Part shown: in pieces, positions 34,206 through 43,262 of the stretch
How the letters are laid out: the number at the start of each line of letters is the position of its first letter
Numbering within the stretch: position 1 is the first letter of the stretch
Origin: Oncomelania hupensis
Lineage: Eukaryota; Mollusca; Gastropoda; Littorinimorpha; Pomatiopsidae
NCBI GenBank assembly: GCA_036898135.1
Contig: CM072519.1
Coordinates: 42,981,339 to 43,045,338 of the forward strand
DNA length: 64,000 nucleotides
Direction of reading: 5' to 3'
The notes under the pieces: model-generated
Database searches by the model: none
What the model saw: the letters and a program-made list of their open reading frames with translations, nothing else
Told to the model about the DNA's origin: nothing
Position numbers and translations under genes: made by a program

Positions 34206-34490
34206 ATGTAGAAACGACTTTACTCTGAAACACACATGAAACTCCACATGGTTTCTTTTGACTTTTTTGGAAGGCTGCACTATTTTGACGTCAAAACAGT
34301 GCTCCGTTGAGTTAGAGCTGTTTTAGGATTAGGGTTAGGTTAAGGGTTAGGGGTTAGGGTTTGGGTTAGGGGTTAGGGTTAGGGATAACTTCAAAAATTT
34401 GAAAATGTCAAAATAATATCAAAGAAATGGAAAGTGTGTCAAAATAATCCCTGTTTTTTCACAACAGTCATCAGGACGTCGTTTCTACAC
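34206..34490 (+). mobile_element. TIR unit with TTAGGG-like core, copy 1
   Basis: It starts ATGTAGAAACGACTTTACT and ends GGACGTCGTTTCTACAC, inverted to each other. Inside is a TATTTTGACGTCAAAA palindrome and about 60 bp of imperfect TTAGGG/GGGTTA. It has no coding capacity. Confidence 0.8.
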
Positions 34491-34516
34491 ACACGTGTGT
34501 ATGTATGTGTGTGGGC

Positions 34517-34796
34517 ATGTAGAAACGACGTTACTGTGAAACACTCGTGGAACTCCACATGGTTTCTTTTGACGTTTTTGGAAGGCTGCCCTATTTTGAC
34601 GTCAAAATAGGGTTCCGGTAGAGATACAGCTATTTTAGGCTTAGGGTTAGGTTAAGGGTTAGGGTTAAGGGTTAGGGTTAGGGTTAGGGATAGGTTCCCA
34701 AAATTTGAAAATGTCAAAATAATGTCACGAAAATGAAAAGTGTGTCAAATAAATCCCTGTTTTTTTCACAACAGTCATCAGAATGTCGTTTTTACA
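34517..34796 (+). mobile_element. TIR unit with TTAGGG-like core, copy 2
   Basis: A second copy of 34206-34490, about 311 bp downstream in the same orientation, with the same landmarks (GGAACTCCACATGGTTTCTT, GACGTCAAAATAG, GGGTTAGG runs, terminal GTCGTTTTTACA). Flanking GT repeats are also shared. Confidence 0.8.
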
Positions 34797-34799
34797 AAA

Positions 34800-34800
<1 letters not shown>

Positions 34801-34838
<38 letters not shown>

Positions 34839-34856
34839 TGTGTGTGTGTGTGTGTT
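34801..34856. repeat. (GT)n microsatellite
   Basis: 56 bp of GT adjoining the second TIR unit. Confidence 0.95.
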
Positions 34857-34859
34857 AAG

Positions 34860-35345
34860 CTGGCCTAGAGAAAATGGACCTCCCCAGCGCCTCCGTCCCC
34901 AACGACCGAAAGGTGACGGGGACATCTTTTACCTTTTATAATACAAATAGGAATTTACTTTTTTTCGGCAGGTGCCTTTTAGATTGGGGTTTGGGTGCAG
35001 GCACATTCAACGCTTAGGAGACACTGACCCTGTGCCGAGGGTCTCCATTACGCCGTCTTGTGCAACCTTACCAGGAGCAGCAGGAGCATTAGTGCAAGAG
35101 CGATCCATCTCAATTTGTCATAATGACCTGGTAAAGGGGATACTTTAACGACATCCACCAGTCGTTATGCCTATGCGCACTGCACTACATGTCTCACTAT
35201 AATCACTATCGTTGATCGCTACTGTCAACTGTGCTGCTGCTGCTGCTGCTGCTGATGGTGATGAAGATGGTAACGACGACGACCATGATGATGATGACGA
35301 TGATAGTAGTAGTAGTAGTGCAGGTGGTGGTTGTAGTAGTAGTAG
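34860..35345. other. Unidentified sequence with GCT/GAT triplets
   Basis: A (GCT)n patch lies at 35229-35256, followed by GAT/TAG triplets. No gene is recognised. Confidence 0.4.
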
Positions 35346-35348
35346 TAT

Positions 35349-35349
35349 A

Positions 35350-35405
<56 letters not shown>

Positions 35406-35415
35406 AATGATGATG
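35349..35415. repeat. (GAT)n microsatellite
   Basis: About 67 bp of GAT with one AAT near the end. Confidence 0.95.
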
Positions 35416-36457
35416 TTACAGAATACAGAATCCTTTATTGTTCCCATAAACATTTACAAGAAGGTTTTTCGTGCAGTGTTCATCTGCCTATATAAATTCA
35501 AAACAACGAAATTAAATTGTAATCCTATCCTATCCCGTAACTCAAAGGTCAATGGGGCACCACAGATGATCGTCCAACCAGCGTACTCCATCTTTCTCTG
35601 TTCTCAGTAACCCTCATGACTTCGTTCCTGAAGGTTACCTTTTTGCGAAGAGTGATGACAAGCGACTGGGTCCATGGTGTAGGCCACTCCTCACTCTGCC
35701 AGATCTTGTTACAGACAATGGTGAGGGCATCAATCATCGCTTCTCTTCCTGCTTATAGCAGTTCCGCGGGTATGTTGTCCACTCCCGCTGACTTCCCTTC
35801 CTTCAGCGATTGCACTGCTGCCTCAACTTCTTCCCGGAGAATTGGGAGGATTTCTTCTTCTTCTCTGTTCTCTGGACATGCTAGAACTGATGGGTCTCCA
35901 TTTGGTGTATGGTTGTAAAGGTCAAAGCAGCACTATGTCCATCTGTCCAAGACTTCTTGTTCTTCTGTAAGGCATATGCCAGACTTGCTTTGGATCGTGG
36001 AGACTTTGGGCTGTTAACACTTGTCAGCCGCTTCACAGTCTGGTAGGCCTTCTTGCTGTTGTTCTTGTTCAGACTGTTCTCTATTTCCTAGCATTGATCT
36101 TCTATCCAGTTCTCATTTGCTGTGCGCATGCCTTTTCTGATGTCATTGTTGATTTTTCGGTAGACATCAGCTCCCTGTGAGGTGTTCTTTTTTTTTTTTT
36201 TTTTTTTTTTAATCTCTCTTCGTTTATCACACAGATCCAAAAGTTCAGGTGTGATTCACGGCTTCTTCTGTGGTCGGTGCTTGCCAATGATCTCAGTGGC
36301 GGCATCTGTCACAGCGGAGTTGAAGATGGTGGTCATGGTGTTGACATCTACTTCACCAGTCCCCAAAATGAGCAGTGGTGCAAATTTCCCTACATTTGTG
36401 GCCTGAAATAATTCTGCCACCTCCGGGTCTTGCAGTTTGTCCAGGTCGAACTTCAGT

Positions 36458-36817
36458 CTAGTGATTTACTCTCTTCAAGTGGAGCCGGAAAGACATCATC
36501 ATGAGATCATGGTCACTTCCGATGTCTGCTCCTGGAAAAGTGCGTGTCCTGCCAATGTTGATACTTGATCTGAAGCGTTTCTTGACTATGATGTAGTCGA
36601 TCTGGTTGTGATGTTCCCCGCCGGGACTGTGCCATGTCCATCGTCTGGAGTTTTTGTGGAGACCAAGCGTGTTTCCCTGTACCAGATTGTTGTATCTGGC
36701 AAACTCAAAGAGTCTCAGACCCCTGTCATTTGTCTCGTTGTTGCAGTTGGGTCCACTTGTGTCTCCCCAGTTGTGGTGCGCATCTTGGCCAACCTTGGCA
36801 TTCCAGTCGCCTTGCAC
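36458..36817 (-). pseudogene. LINE endonuclease, C-terminal part, split by gypsy insertion
   Basis: The 119-residue frame begins at the QGDWNAKVGQDAHHNWGDT metal-binding motif. It contains RWTWHSPGGEHHNQIDYIIV and ends with the IGSDHDLMMMSFRLHLK catalytic box, all hallmarks of the endonuclease/exonuclease/phosphatase domain. The N-terminal half is at 42576-43181 beyond the inserted retrotransposon, so the gene is disrupted. Confidence 0.9.
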
Positions 36818-36821
36818 TATG
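36817..36821. other. Target-site duplication CTATG (left)
   Basis: Identical to 42422-42426. The unfilled site CACTATGACTATG is seen in the sister LINE copy near 30195. Confidence 0.95.
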
Positions 36822-37459
36822 TGTTACACTCGGTTTGATGTTGGTGTTTTCTATCAGTATCTGATTCAGCCCCAATGCTGAATTCCTGATAGGGTGTAAC
36901 TCAGATTCGTTTATCCACGCAGCCCGTCCAAACAGCATACAAGTCACAAAGTCGACGTATGAAGTTTTCCACTTTTATTCAGCATACATCAACAACTGCA
37001 TACAATCGCTCAATCGCCTTTCCACTCTCAAATTCACTTTCCAAGTCACTATCAACAACAACTTCACAAAACACACGGAGCATCGAATATATATATTTTT
37101 TTTCCTCCTTCGAGATGACGACAGCTCGATCTAGAAAATGACGCATTACAACCAACCAATCAGAATTAAAGATCGTCATCACTGACTTACGTCATGCTTC
37201 TCTCTTCCTGCCAAAGGAATGTTCTCCATTATCTACGACCATCAAGAAACTTCGATCGATAGTAAACAAACAGATCCAGAAAATTCTACAACAATATCGA
37301 CTAACCAAAATTATCAACGTTATACAAAGCCTCTCCTAACAACAATGCAAACTCAAATCAAAGGTAAATAAACTCCATTATTGAATACTTTGCAAAACGA
37401 AATGATTAGATCTATCGTGTGCGTTTCCGACATACTTTCGTTCGCGTTTCAACGTAACA
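36822..37459 (-). repeat. 3' LTR of the Gmr1-type element
   Basis: 638 bp, about 99 percent identical to 41785-42421 by eye (four substitutions and a 1-bp length difference noticed). A minus-strand AATAAA lies at 36974-36979. The small frames inside are not genes. Confidence 0.95.
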
Positions 37460-37474
37460 TAACCCCCCACTCAA
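37460..37474 (-). other. Polypurine tract
   Basis: On the minus strand GAGTGGGGGGTTA lies directly before the 3' LTR, where plus-strand DNA synthesis would be primed. Confidence 0.8.
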
Positions 37475-37714
37475 GAAGAAATGTACCCAATTTCTTTCAA
37501 CAACGTTGAAACGTAATGCACAAACAAAGTCCACAATTGAAACTTACTTCAGTCTGTCCGAACACTGTCAAGGTTCTCAGTTCATTCACACAGAGTCAGT
37601 GGTTTTCATCTTCAAATTTGTCTGGATATTGTCAACGTTCACAGCTCATATACACAGTCAATGTTTTCCATCTGCAAGACTGTCATTACCAATTTTCTTA
37701 GTTCATCAACACAG

Positions 37715-38563
37715 TCAATATTCTTTCATTCGCAAGGAAACGACGCCCTCGTCAGTTGCAGTTGTCATCGGCCCAGGGTCAAAGACGATGATCACGTGGA
37801 CTTTCCTGGAGTCAGTGCATCCTCCGTTGTCTCCTTCTTCCGTCGGATGTCCGACGCAGTCGACATTGTCAGCTCCCAGGATGCACTTGCTGGGTCTCAC
37901 GATCAGGTTGGCTTCTTGACGACGGTGGAACAGCTCCCTCAAGGTCTGCAGATGCTCCTTCCAGGTCTGGGTGTGGACTTCATGTTCGACCAAAGTCGTA
38001 GAGCCTGGGACATCACTGAAGCTATGGGGAAATTCGCCCATAAGGTCCTTGAGCTCCAACTTTTGACCTTCCGTCAAGCCTCGTCCTAGCTTAACGTCAT
38101 CGATGCCTTCTTTGCTGTGGAAGTCTCCAAGTTCCAACAGTTCCTCGCTGTCAAAGCTGTTGTCGATCTCAGCCGCTGTTGCTGCCTGCACAGTCTCTGA
38201 TGGCCTTTCCACGTACAGTTTAAGGAGGTTGGCGTGGTATATCTTGGAATGCTGACCGACCTTCACCTTGTAGTCGTTGATCCCCACCACGGTCTTTACT
38301 TCGTACGGGCCTTTCCACTGCATCAGCAACTTATTGTGATCGGTAGGTAGCAGCACCAGCACTTTGTTGCCAGGTTTGAACTTCCTGTTCACAGCCCTAC
38401 GGTCATAGTAGTGCTTTCCACAGTCCTGGGACTTCTTCAGGTTTTCTCTGGCTATCTCGAGAGTCTGCTCCAGCTTCTCCCGTAGCTCAAACACGTACTG
38501 GTAACTGTTCTTCACCTCTGGGGTGTCTACTTCTTTCGTCCACAGTTCTTTTAGGATGTGCAT
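37715..38563 (-). pseudogene. Integrase C-terminus followed by truncated reverse transcriptase
   Basis: A 282-residue frame. Residues about 50-117 are the integrase C-terminal GPY/F-type domain (KFKPGNKVLVLLP..., WKGPYEV, ANLLKLY). Residues about 160-198 are the N-terminal edge of a Ty3/gypsy RT (LTEGQKLELKDLMGEFPHSF, then PGSTTLVEHEV). Residues about 201-240 jump straight to the RT C-terminal edge (LRELFHRRQEANLIVRPSKC). The catalytic palm with its DD motif and all of RNase H are missing, an internal deletion joining at about 37968. A stop codon separates this frame from 38585-40729. Integrase clearly precedes RT. Confidence 0.9.
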
Positions 38564-38584
38564 CGGCCCTCGGATGGTTCTTCC

Positions 38585-40729
38585 TTACAGCAGCTCGAAC
38601 GGAGAAAAGCCGGTGGACTCCTGCGGTACTTCTCTGTAGGCGAAAAGTAGGGCGTTGATGTAGCGATGCCATTGTCTGGGCTGCTCGCTGCACAGTTTCT
38701 TCAGGGTGGACTTCAGCGTAGCATTGAACTTTTCGACGAGCCCGTTGCACATCGGATGGTAGGGTGTCGTAGTCAAATGCCGGATGCTCAGCAGTCTGTT
38801 GACCTCCTTCATACAGTCAGAGACGAACTGAGTCCCGAGGTCTGTCAGAATTTCTTCAGGCACTCCAAGTCTACTGAACATGTCCACCAGCGCCTCTGCC
38901 ACAGTTTCAGTGTCAATCTTCTTCAGAGGCACTGCCTCTGGGTACCGAGTCGCATAGTCCACTAAAGTCAGTACCCATCGGTGACCTTCTTCACTCGGAG
39001 GTCTTATTTCGCCGATTAAGTCTAAGGCCACCCTCTTGAAAGGTCGGTCGATCAGAGGCATCCTCTGCATAGGCACTTTCGGGACCCTTCCTCGAGGTAT
39101 GGTCTTCTGGCAAATGTCACACGATCGGCAGAAACGGCTGACGTCCGCATGAATTCCTGGCCAGTAGAATACCGCCTGGATTCTATCCGACGTTTTCTTG
39201 ATACCCAGGTGACCTCCTATGATTGAGTCATGCGCTACTTCCATCACCTGGCGCCTTAGGGGTAACGGTACCAAGACTTGACGTAGTGGTTTCCCTCCGT
39301 TGACCCTCGGGTGCTGGAAGATTCGGTACAGGATCTTGGCCTTCACCTCAAAATAGACTGTACCACTGCCTTTGGTCACGTGGTTTTGGCGGTTCCTGTA
39401 CTTGTTTAAAGTGCTATCAGCTTCCTGGAGCTGGATCAGCTTATCTCTGTCCACGATGGCAGCTTTGGAGTTGTCGGCGACCTTCAGTGGCGTAGACATC
39501 TTGTCTCTCTTGGCCTGGGCCCTGGTAGTAACAGCACCGACAATCTCTGGTCGGCAGGGCTCAGCCGGAGTAGCCACCTTGTCCCGTAGCAGCTCTGTAA
39601 GGTCTCCATCGGGGAACGGCAATGGATCCTCCTCCGCAACTTCGACGCGTTGGGTTGAGGCAGGACTCCACTCTGGATCGGGGTCGTCGGGTCGTCTCGC
39701 GCCGTCGATATTCCCGATCATCAAATCATACAGCGGCTTCTTCAGGCAAACCGCTTCGACTTCGCCTATGTAGAAAGGTGTGCTGACTTGAATTTTTGCA
39801 ACTGGCGCTTTCACACATTTGCTGTCGGCCATAAGTGTCCATTTTGAATCGCCAGTGAACTGTTCTTTGGCGATTAAATCTTCTCTGACGATGACCCCAC
39901 TGCAGCCAGAGTCTCTTAAGACAGTCACTTCATGATTTCCGACGCGTCCCTTGGAAACAGGCATGTTCTGGACGGTCACAGCTGCGCTGGCGACGACGGG
40001 GATGGATTTTCCGTTGGCAAGGAGAAGTTGGCCATCGGTCATGCACTCTTGCACGTCGGCAGGAGTAGCTGTGCGCTTGGTCTCACTCGGAAGAATGACG
40101 CTCCCGCCGCACACTTGATGGTTAGATCTACTGTTTTGCCGTTGATTGGAGAACCGCATCTGTCGGTTGCCCACCGCTGCATTGTTCGTACTACTCCGCT
40201 GTCCGCTACTTTTGTTTTGAGGACAATTAGCCGCCCTGTGGTCTGTAGCGTTGCAGGTGAAACAGCCTCTTGAATGCCCTTCCCTGGGAGGTGGCGTGGA
40301 GTCAGTGTGTCTCTGGCTCGTCTGGCTCCCCTGGATCTGGTTCACATGGTTTCCAGTCTTCTGAAAATGTTTCGTCGCCTTGGGTGGCCCCAGCGTCTTC
40401 TCATGAGCGATGAGATATCTTTCCGCAGCCTCAGTCACATCTTTAAGCGTCTGCAGCTTTTGTTCTTCTAAGTGGGTCGCTAGGTCCTTGTGACAGGCAT
40501 TGAGAAATTGTTCTTTCACAATCAGGTCATGGAGACTGTCGTAAGACTTCCTTTCGCCTGATAACTCCACCCACTTGTGTAGATATGACGACAGGCGCTC
40601 CACAAACTGCTTTGGCGTCTCGTCTGACTTAGGCCGGCATTCACGGAAGCGTTTACGGTAGCCCTTCTCTGTAAAGTTGTAGCACTGCAACAGGGCCTCT
40701 TTCAAGACGTCGTAGTTTTTTGGCGTCAT
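38585..40729 (-). CDS. Gag C-terminus, protease and integrase open frame
   Basis: 714 residues. Residues 1-115 are the C-terminal half of Gag (retrotransposon gag domain). A CCHC zinc knuckle has C156, C159, H164 and C169. The aspartic protease has D273-S-G and the later hydrophobic-GN motif at about 336-340. The integrase zinc domain has H500, H507, C537 and C540. The catalytic triad D570, D630, E666 has exactly 35 residues between the last two (DD35E). The methionine shown is internal. Translation should enter from gag upstream, but the frame is shifted at an A6 run (40716-40721). The frame stops at GFSPFELL, where related proteins continue, so the stop is a mutation. Reverse transcriptase lies downstream, not between protease and integrase. 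Confidence 0.92.
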   Translation of the reverse strand: MTPKNYDVLKEALLQCYNFTEKGYRKRFRECRPKSDETPKQFVERLSSYLHKWVELSGERKSYDSLHDLIVKEQFLNACHKDLATHLEEQKLQTLKDVTEAAERYLIAHEKTLGPPKATKHFQKTGNHVNQIQGSQTSQRHTDSTPPPREGHSRGCFTCNATDHRAANCPQNKSSGQRSSTNNAAVGNRQMRFSNQRQNSRSNHQVCGGSVILPSETKRTATPADVQECMTDGQLLLANGKSIPVVASAAVTVQNMPVSKGRVGNHEVTVLRDSGCSGVIVREDLIAKEQFTGDSKWTLMADSKCVKAPVAKIQVSTPFYIGEVEAVCLKKPLYDLMIGNIDGARRPDDPDPEWSPASTQRVEVAEEDPLPFPDGDLTELLRDKVATPAEPCRPEIVGAVTTRAQAKRDKMSTPLKVADNSKAAIVDRDKLIQLQEADSTLNKYRNRQNHVTKGSGTVYFEVKAKILYRIFQHPRVNGGKPLRQVLVPLPLRRQVMEVAHDSIIGGHLGIKKTSDRIQAVFYWPGIHADVSRFCRSCDICQKTIPRGRVPKVPMQRMPLIDRPFKRVALDLIGEIRPPSEEGHRWVLTLVDYATRYPEAVPLKKIDTETVAEALVDMFSRLGVPEEILTDLGTQFVSDCMKEVNRLLSIRHLTTTPYHPMCNGLVEKFNATLKSTLKKLCSEQPRQWHRYINALLFAYREVPQESTGFSPFELL

Positions 40730-41234
40730 CGTTCGACAGTCTGGTGTAAACTTCGAGCGCTTGCCCTGTCAGAAGTGCACTTAGTCGAATCGCCCAGTCT
40801 CGAGGTTGCCAGTTGGAGCTTTCGGCGAACCTTTCGAATCTCGCCAGATAGCTGTCGATCTGGTCCTTCCCGTCGACGAAAGCTGGCAATTTTGGAGCCG
40901 TATGGTCGTTGGTGACTTGTGGCGCATGCTGATTGTTCTGGATACGCGCCAACTCTAGCTGGTACTGACGCTCACCTTCAAGACGCTTCAGCTCGAACTC
41001 TCTTTCTTCTCGGCGTCGTCGCTCTTCTTTTTCTTGCCGCTGCTGTTCAATTTCTAGACGCTTCTGTTCTAGTTCTCTTTCTTCGCGCCGTCGCTGTTCC
41101 TCTAATTCTCTTTCTTCACGGCGACGCTGCTCTTCTAATTCTCGTTCTTGTATTCTCTCCTGGGATTTGACGTACTCCGTCAGCTGCTTGCCTTTTAGAT
41201 TCAATTCAATCCCTCTCTGCCAGAAGTCAGCCAT
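40653..41234 (-). CDS. Gag N-terminus with coiled coil, frameshifted
   Basis: It starts MADFWQRGIELNLKGKQLTE. Residues about 25-95 are Arg/Glu/Gln-rich heptad-like repeats (RELEEQRRREE repeated), a predicted long coiled coil. This is followed by the Gag domain start (LPAFVDGKDQIDSYLARFER, then IRLSALLTGQALEVYTRLSN). At the A6 homopolymer 40716-40721 the frame leaves the Gag consensus and the correct continuation is in the 38585-40729 frame. The second element (31112-31393) reads through the equivalent point in one frame, so this is a 1-bp homopolymer change. Gag would form the capsid-like particle. Confidence 0.9.
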   Translation of the reverse strand: MADFWQRGIELNLKGKQLTEYVKSQERIQERELEEQRRREERELEEQRRREERELEQKRLEIEQQRQEKEERRRREEREFELKRLEGERQYQLELARIQNNQHAPQVTNDHTAPKLPAFVDGKDQIDSYLARFERFAESSNWQPRDWAIRLSALLTGQALEVYTRLSNDDAKKLRRLERGPVAVLQLYREGLP

Positions 41235-41784
41235 CTTGATGCTTCTGGAAAGTTCTTTTCTGGAAAGTTCTTTTTCTAGAAAGTTCTTGACTGTAGAGTT
41301 CTTTTTTTCTGGAAAGTTCTTGACTGTGCTGTACCTTTCTAGACTGTTCTAGAAAAGCACGCTTTCTGCAGTAGCGCTGATGCTTGTCACTAGTCGCCTT
41401 CGTTGACGCAGGCCCCGCTGTCCTTGTCGTATGCGACGCTGCACCACGCTGGTGTTGATGTATACGCTCCTGTGCTGAAGTAGACGCGACGTCCGCTCGT
41501 CGCTCTCTGTAACACTGGCGATGTAGCTCCGAGACTGTCCCTCGACGTAGTCTTACGGCAGCCACGTAGTCCCGATCTGTTGTTCGCTCACGAAGCAACT
41601 CTTCAGCGACTACACGCCCTTGCAGTCAACCCGAACCTATCGGGGATGTAGTCCCAGTATGTTGGCCCCTCTCGACGCAACTCGTTGGCGGCTACCCTCG
41701 ATGACTGCCTCTCGTAACGTTGACTCGCTTGTTGTAGCAGTTGAACCCTTGGCTATGGCGTGAATCGCGGCTTGACCCCCAAAA
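41235..41784 (-). mobile_element. Leader and primer binding site of the Gmr1-type element
   Basis: Next to the 5' LTR the minus strand reads TTT then TGGGGGTCAAGCCGCGATTC (41762-41781), the form of a primer binding site starting TGG. Folded as a tRNA 3' end it would give discriminator C before CCA. The tRNA species was not identified. Tandem CTGGAAAGTTCTT repeats occupy 41243-41340. A 123-residue frame (41227-41598) is partly shared with the leader at 31772-31993 but is not convincingly a gene. Confidence 0.75.
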
Positions 41785-42421
41785 TGTTACACTCGGTTTG
41801 ATGTTGGTGTTTTCTATCAGTATCTGATTCAGCCCCAATGCTGAATTCCTGATAGGGTGTAACTCAGATTCGTTTATCCACGCAGCCCGTCCAAACAGCA
41901 TACAAGTCACAAAGTCGACGTATGAAGTTTTCCACTTTTATTCAGCATACATCAACAACTGCATACAATCGCTCAATCGCCTTTCCACTCTCAAATTCAC
42001 TTTCCAAGTCACTATCAACAACAACTTCACAAAACACACGGAGCATCGAATATATAATTTTTTTTCCTCCTTCGAGATGACGACAGCTCGTTCTAGAAAA
42101 TGACGCATTACAACCAACCAATCATAATTAAAGATCGTCATCACTGACTTACGTCATGCTTCTCTCTTCCTGCCAAAAGAATGTTCTCCATTATCTACGA
42201 CCATCAAGAAACTTCGATCGATAGTAAACAAACAGATCCAGAAAATTCTACAACAATATCGACTAACCAAAATTATCAGCGTTATACAAAGCCTCTCCTA
42301 ACAACAATGCAAACTCAAATCAAAGGTAAATAAACTCCATTATTGAATACTTTGCAAAACGAAATGATTAGATCTATCGTGTGCGTTTCCGACATACTTT
42401 CGTTCGCGTTTCAACGTAACA
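41785..42421 (-). repeat. 5' LTR of the Gmr1-type element
   Basis: 637 bp, TGTTACACTC...CGTAACA in plus orientation. AATAAA on the minus strand lies at 41937-41942. Immediately followed by the duplicated target CTATG (42422-42426). Confidence 0.95.
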
Positions 42422-42426
42422 CTATG

Positions 42427-43262
42427 ACTATGTCCTTATTCGGCACTTGGTCAAGGACCGCCTGTAGATTTTCATTAAAATCCTCCACTTCGCTGTCGTC
42501 ATAGTCTGATGTTGGGGCAAAGGCCTGGATGATGGTGATGTTGAAAGGGGCTGCTCTCAGACGGATGGTAATGAGTCAACTGGAGACTGGGCGGCAACCC
42601 ATGGCAGTGGCTAGAATGTCCTTGTAGACCAAGAATCCAACGCCGTGTTCGTGCCTGTCATCTCTACCGCTGAAATAGAGCTTGTGGTCTTTGTCGGTCG
42701 TTGTTTCACCTAGGCCTTTCCAGCGCAGTTCGCCGATACCTAAAACGTTCCATCGATAGTGGTCCAGCTCGTGGGCCAGTTCTTCTAATTTTCCTTCCGC
42801 AGTTAGGGTCCTGACATTCCAGGTTCCTATGACGATGTTGTTTCTCGTGCGGATCTTGCTAAATTGTCCATCAGTAGCATACTTATCACCTCCGTCCTGG
42901 TGGCCAACGGAAGGCGCGGTCCTTGTTGAGCCGGGCGACGACCGATCCTGTATGGAATTAGTGGATAGTTTCATCATGTAGTGTGTCTTGGGCAAAAAAA
43001 GACCTGGCGGTGCCCAATCCTCTCCAGGCTGTTGGCCACAGCCGAAATCCACGAATACAGTGTGGCTCGCCTTGGCCCTGAGCACGTGGTCGTTGAACCT
43101 GTAGTAACGTGAGGTTTCTCCGCCCTGGCCGGTAACTTCTGTGTAGAATACTTTCGCCCAATGATGCCGTGCTAAAATCACCCCTGTTAGTCGCCTCTTA
43201 CGACACGCCGGGAAACGTTGGGTCTATTCTATTTAGTGCCCGAACCCACAGGGTCTTTGGTA
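42427..43262 (-). mobile_element. RTE-like LINE, 5' part (continues from 35523-36821)
   Basis: The sequence resumes the endonuclease frame exactly where 36821 leaves it once one copy of CTATG is removed. It reaches further 5' than the copies at 29105-30791 and 56326-58722. Its 5' limit, near the GGTCTTTGG at about 43262, is judged from loss of coding similarity and is approximate. Confidence 0.85.
42576..43181 (-). CDS. LINE endonuclease N-terminal part
   Basis: 201 residues. The N-terminal about 120 residues are leader-like. NIVIGTWNVRTLTAEGKLEE (first metal-binding Asn), VLGIGELRWKGLGE (catalytic Glu) and YFSGRDDRHEHGVGFLV are the diagnostic opening motifs of the LINE apurinic endonuclease. 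They are close to proteins often labelled craniofacial development protein 2-like, that is, RTE/BovB-related retroelements. The frame ends where the copy is broken before the gypsy insertion at 42422. The C-terminal motifs are at 36458-36817. Confidence 0.88.
   Translation of the reverse strand: MILARHHWAKVFYTEVTGQGGETSRYYRFNDHVLRAKASHTVFVDFGCGQQPGEDWAPPGLFLPKTHYMMKLSTNSIQDRSSPGSTRTAPSVGHQDGGDKYATDGQFSKIRTRNNIVIGTWNVRTLTAEGKLEELAHELDHYRWNVLGIGELRWKGLGETTTDKDHKLYFSGRDDRHEHGVGFLVYKDILATAMGCRPVSS

Larger units (their letters stand above)
35523..36821 (-). mobile_element. RTE-like LINE, 3' part, rearranged (continues at 42427-43262)
   Basis: On the minus strand it keeps the last about 100 bp of the family 3' end (35523-35627, tail GAGTTACGGGATAGGATAGG). 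It then jumps to the region around the start of RT (GTCATCACTC..AAAAAGGTAACC), so the RT body is deleted. It continues into the C-terminal endonuclease, where the gypsy element interrupts it at 36821. A T21 expansion lies at 36190-36210. Confidence 0.9.
36822..42421 (-). mobile_element. Ty3/gypsy LTR retrotransposon with copia-like pol order (Gmr1-type)
   Basis: 5600 bp on the minus strand with LTRs of 638 and 637 bp, termini TGTTAC/GTAACA and 5-bp target duplications. In transcription order it has the 5' LTR, primer binding site, leader, gag (coiled coil, Gag domain, CCHC knuckle), protease, integrase, an RT remnant, polypurine tract and 3' LTR. Integrase before RT is the Ty1/copia order. 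Among Ty3/gypsy elements it is known from the Gmr1 group. The element is defective (gag frameshift, stop in integrase, RT/RNase H deletion), yet the LTRs differ at only about five positions, so the insertion is recent. Confidence 0.92.

Noticed and set aside
34320..34390. Interstitial telomere
   Set aside because: The TTAGGG motifs are imperfect, short and confined to a duplicated TIR unit. This is not a long telomeric array or chromosome-end context.
40716..40721. Programmed frameshift between gag and pol
   Set aside because: The site is within the Gag domain, requires +1 movement, and the related gag copy reads through in one frame.
41692..41910. Small frames in the LTR boundary (also 36726-36947, 41938-42144, 36979-37182)
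   Set aside because: They lie in LTR or leader DNA and recur only because the LTRs are identical. They have no motif.
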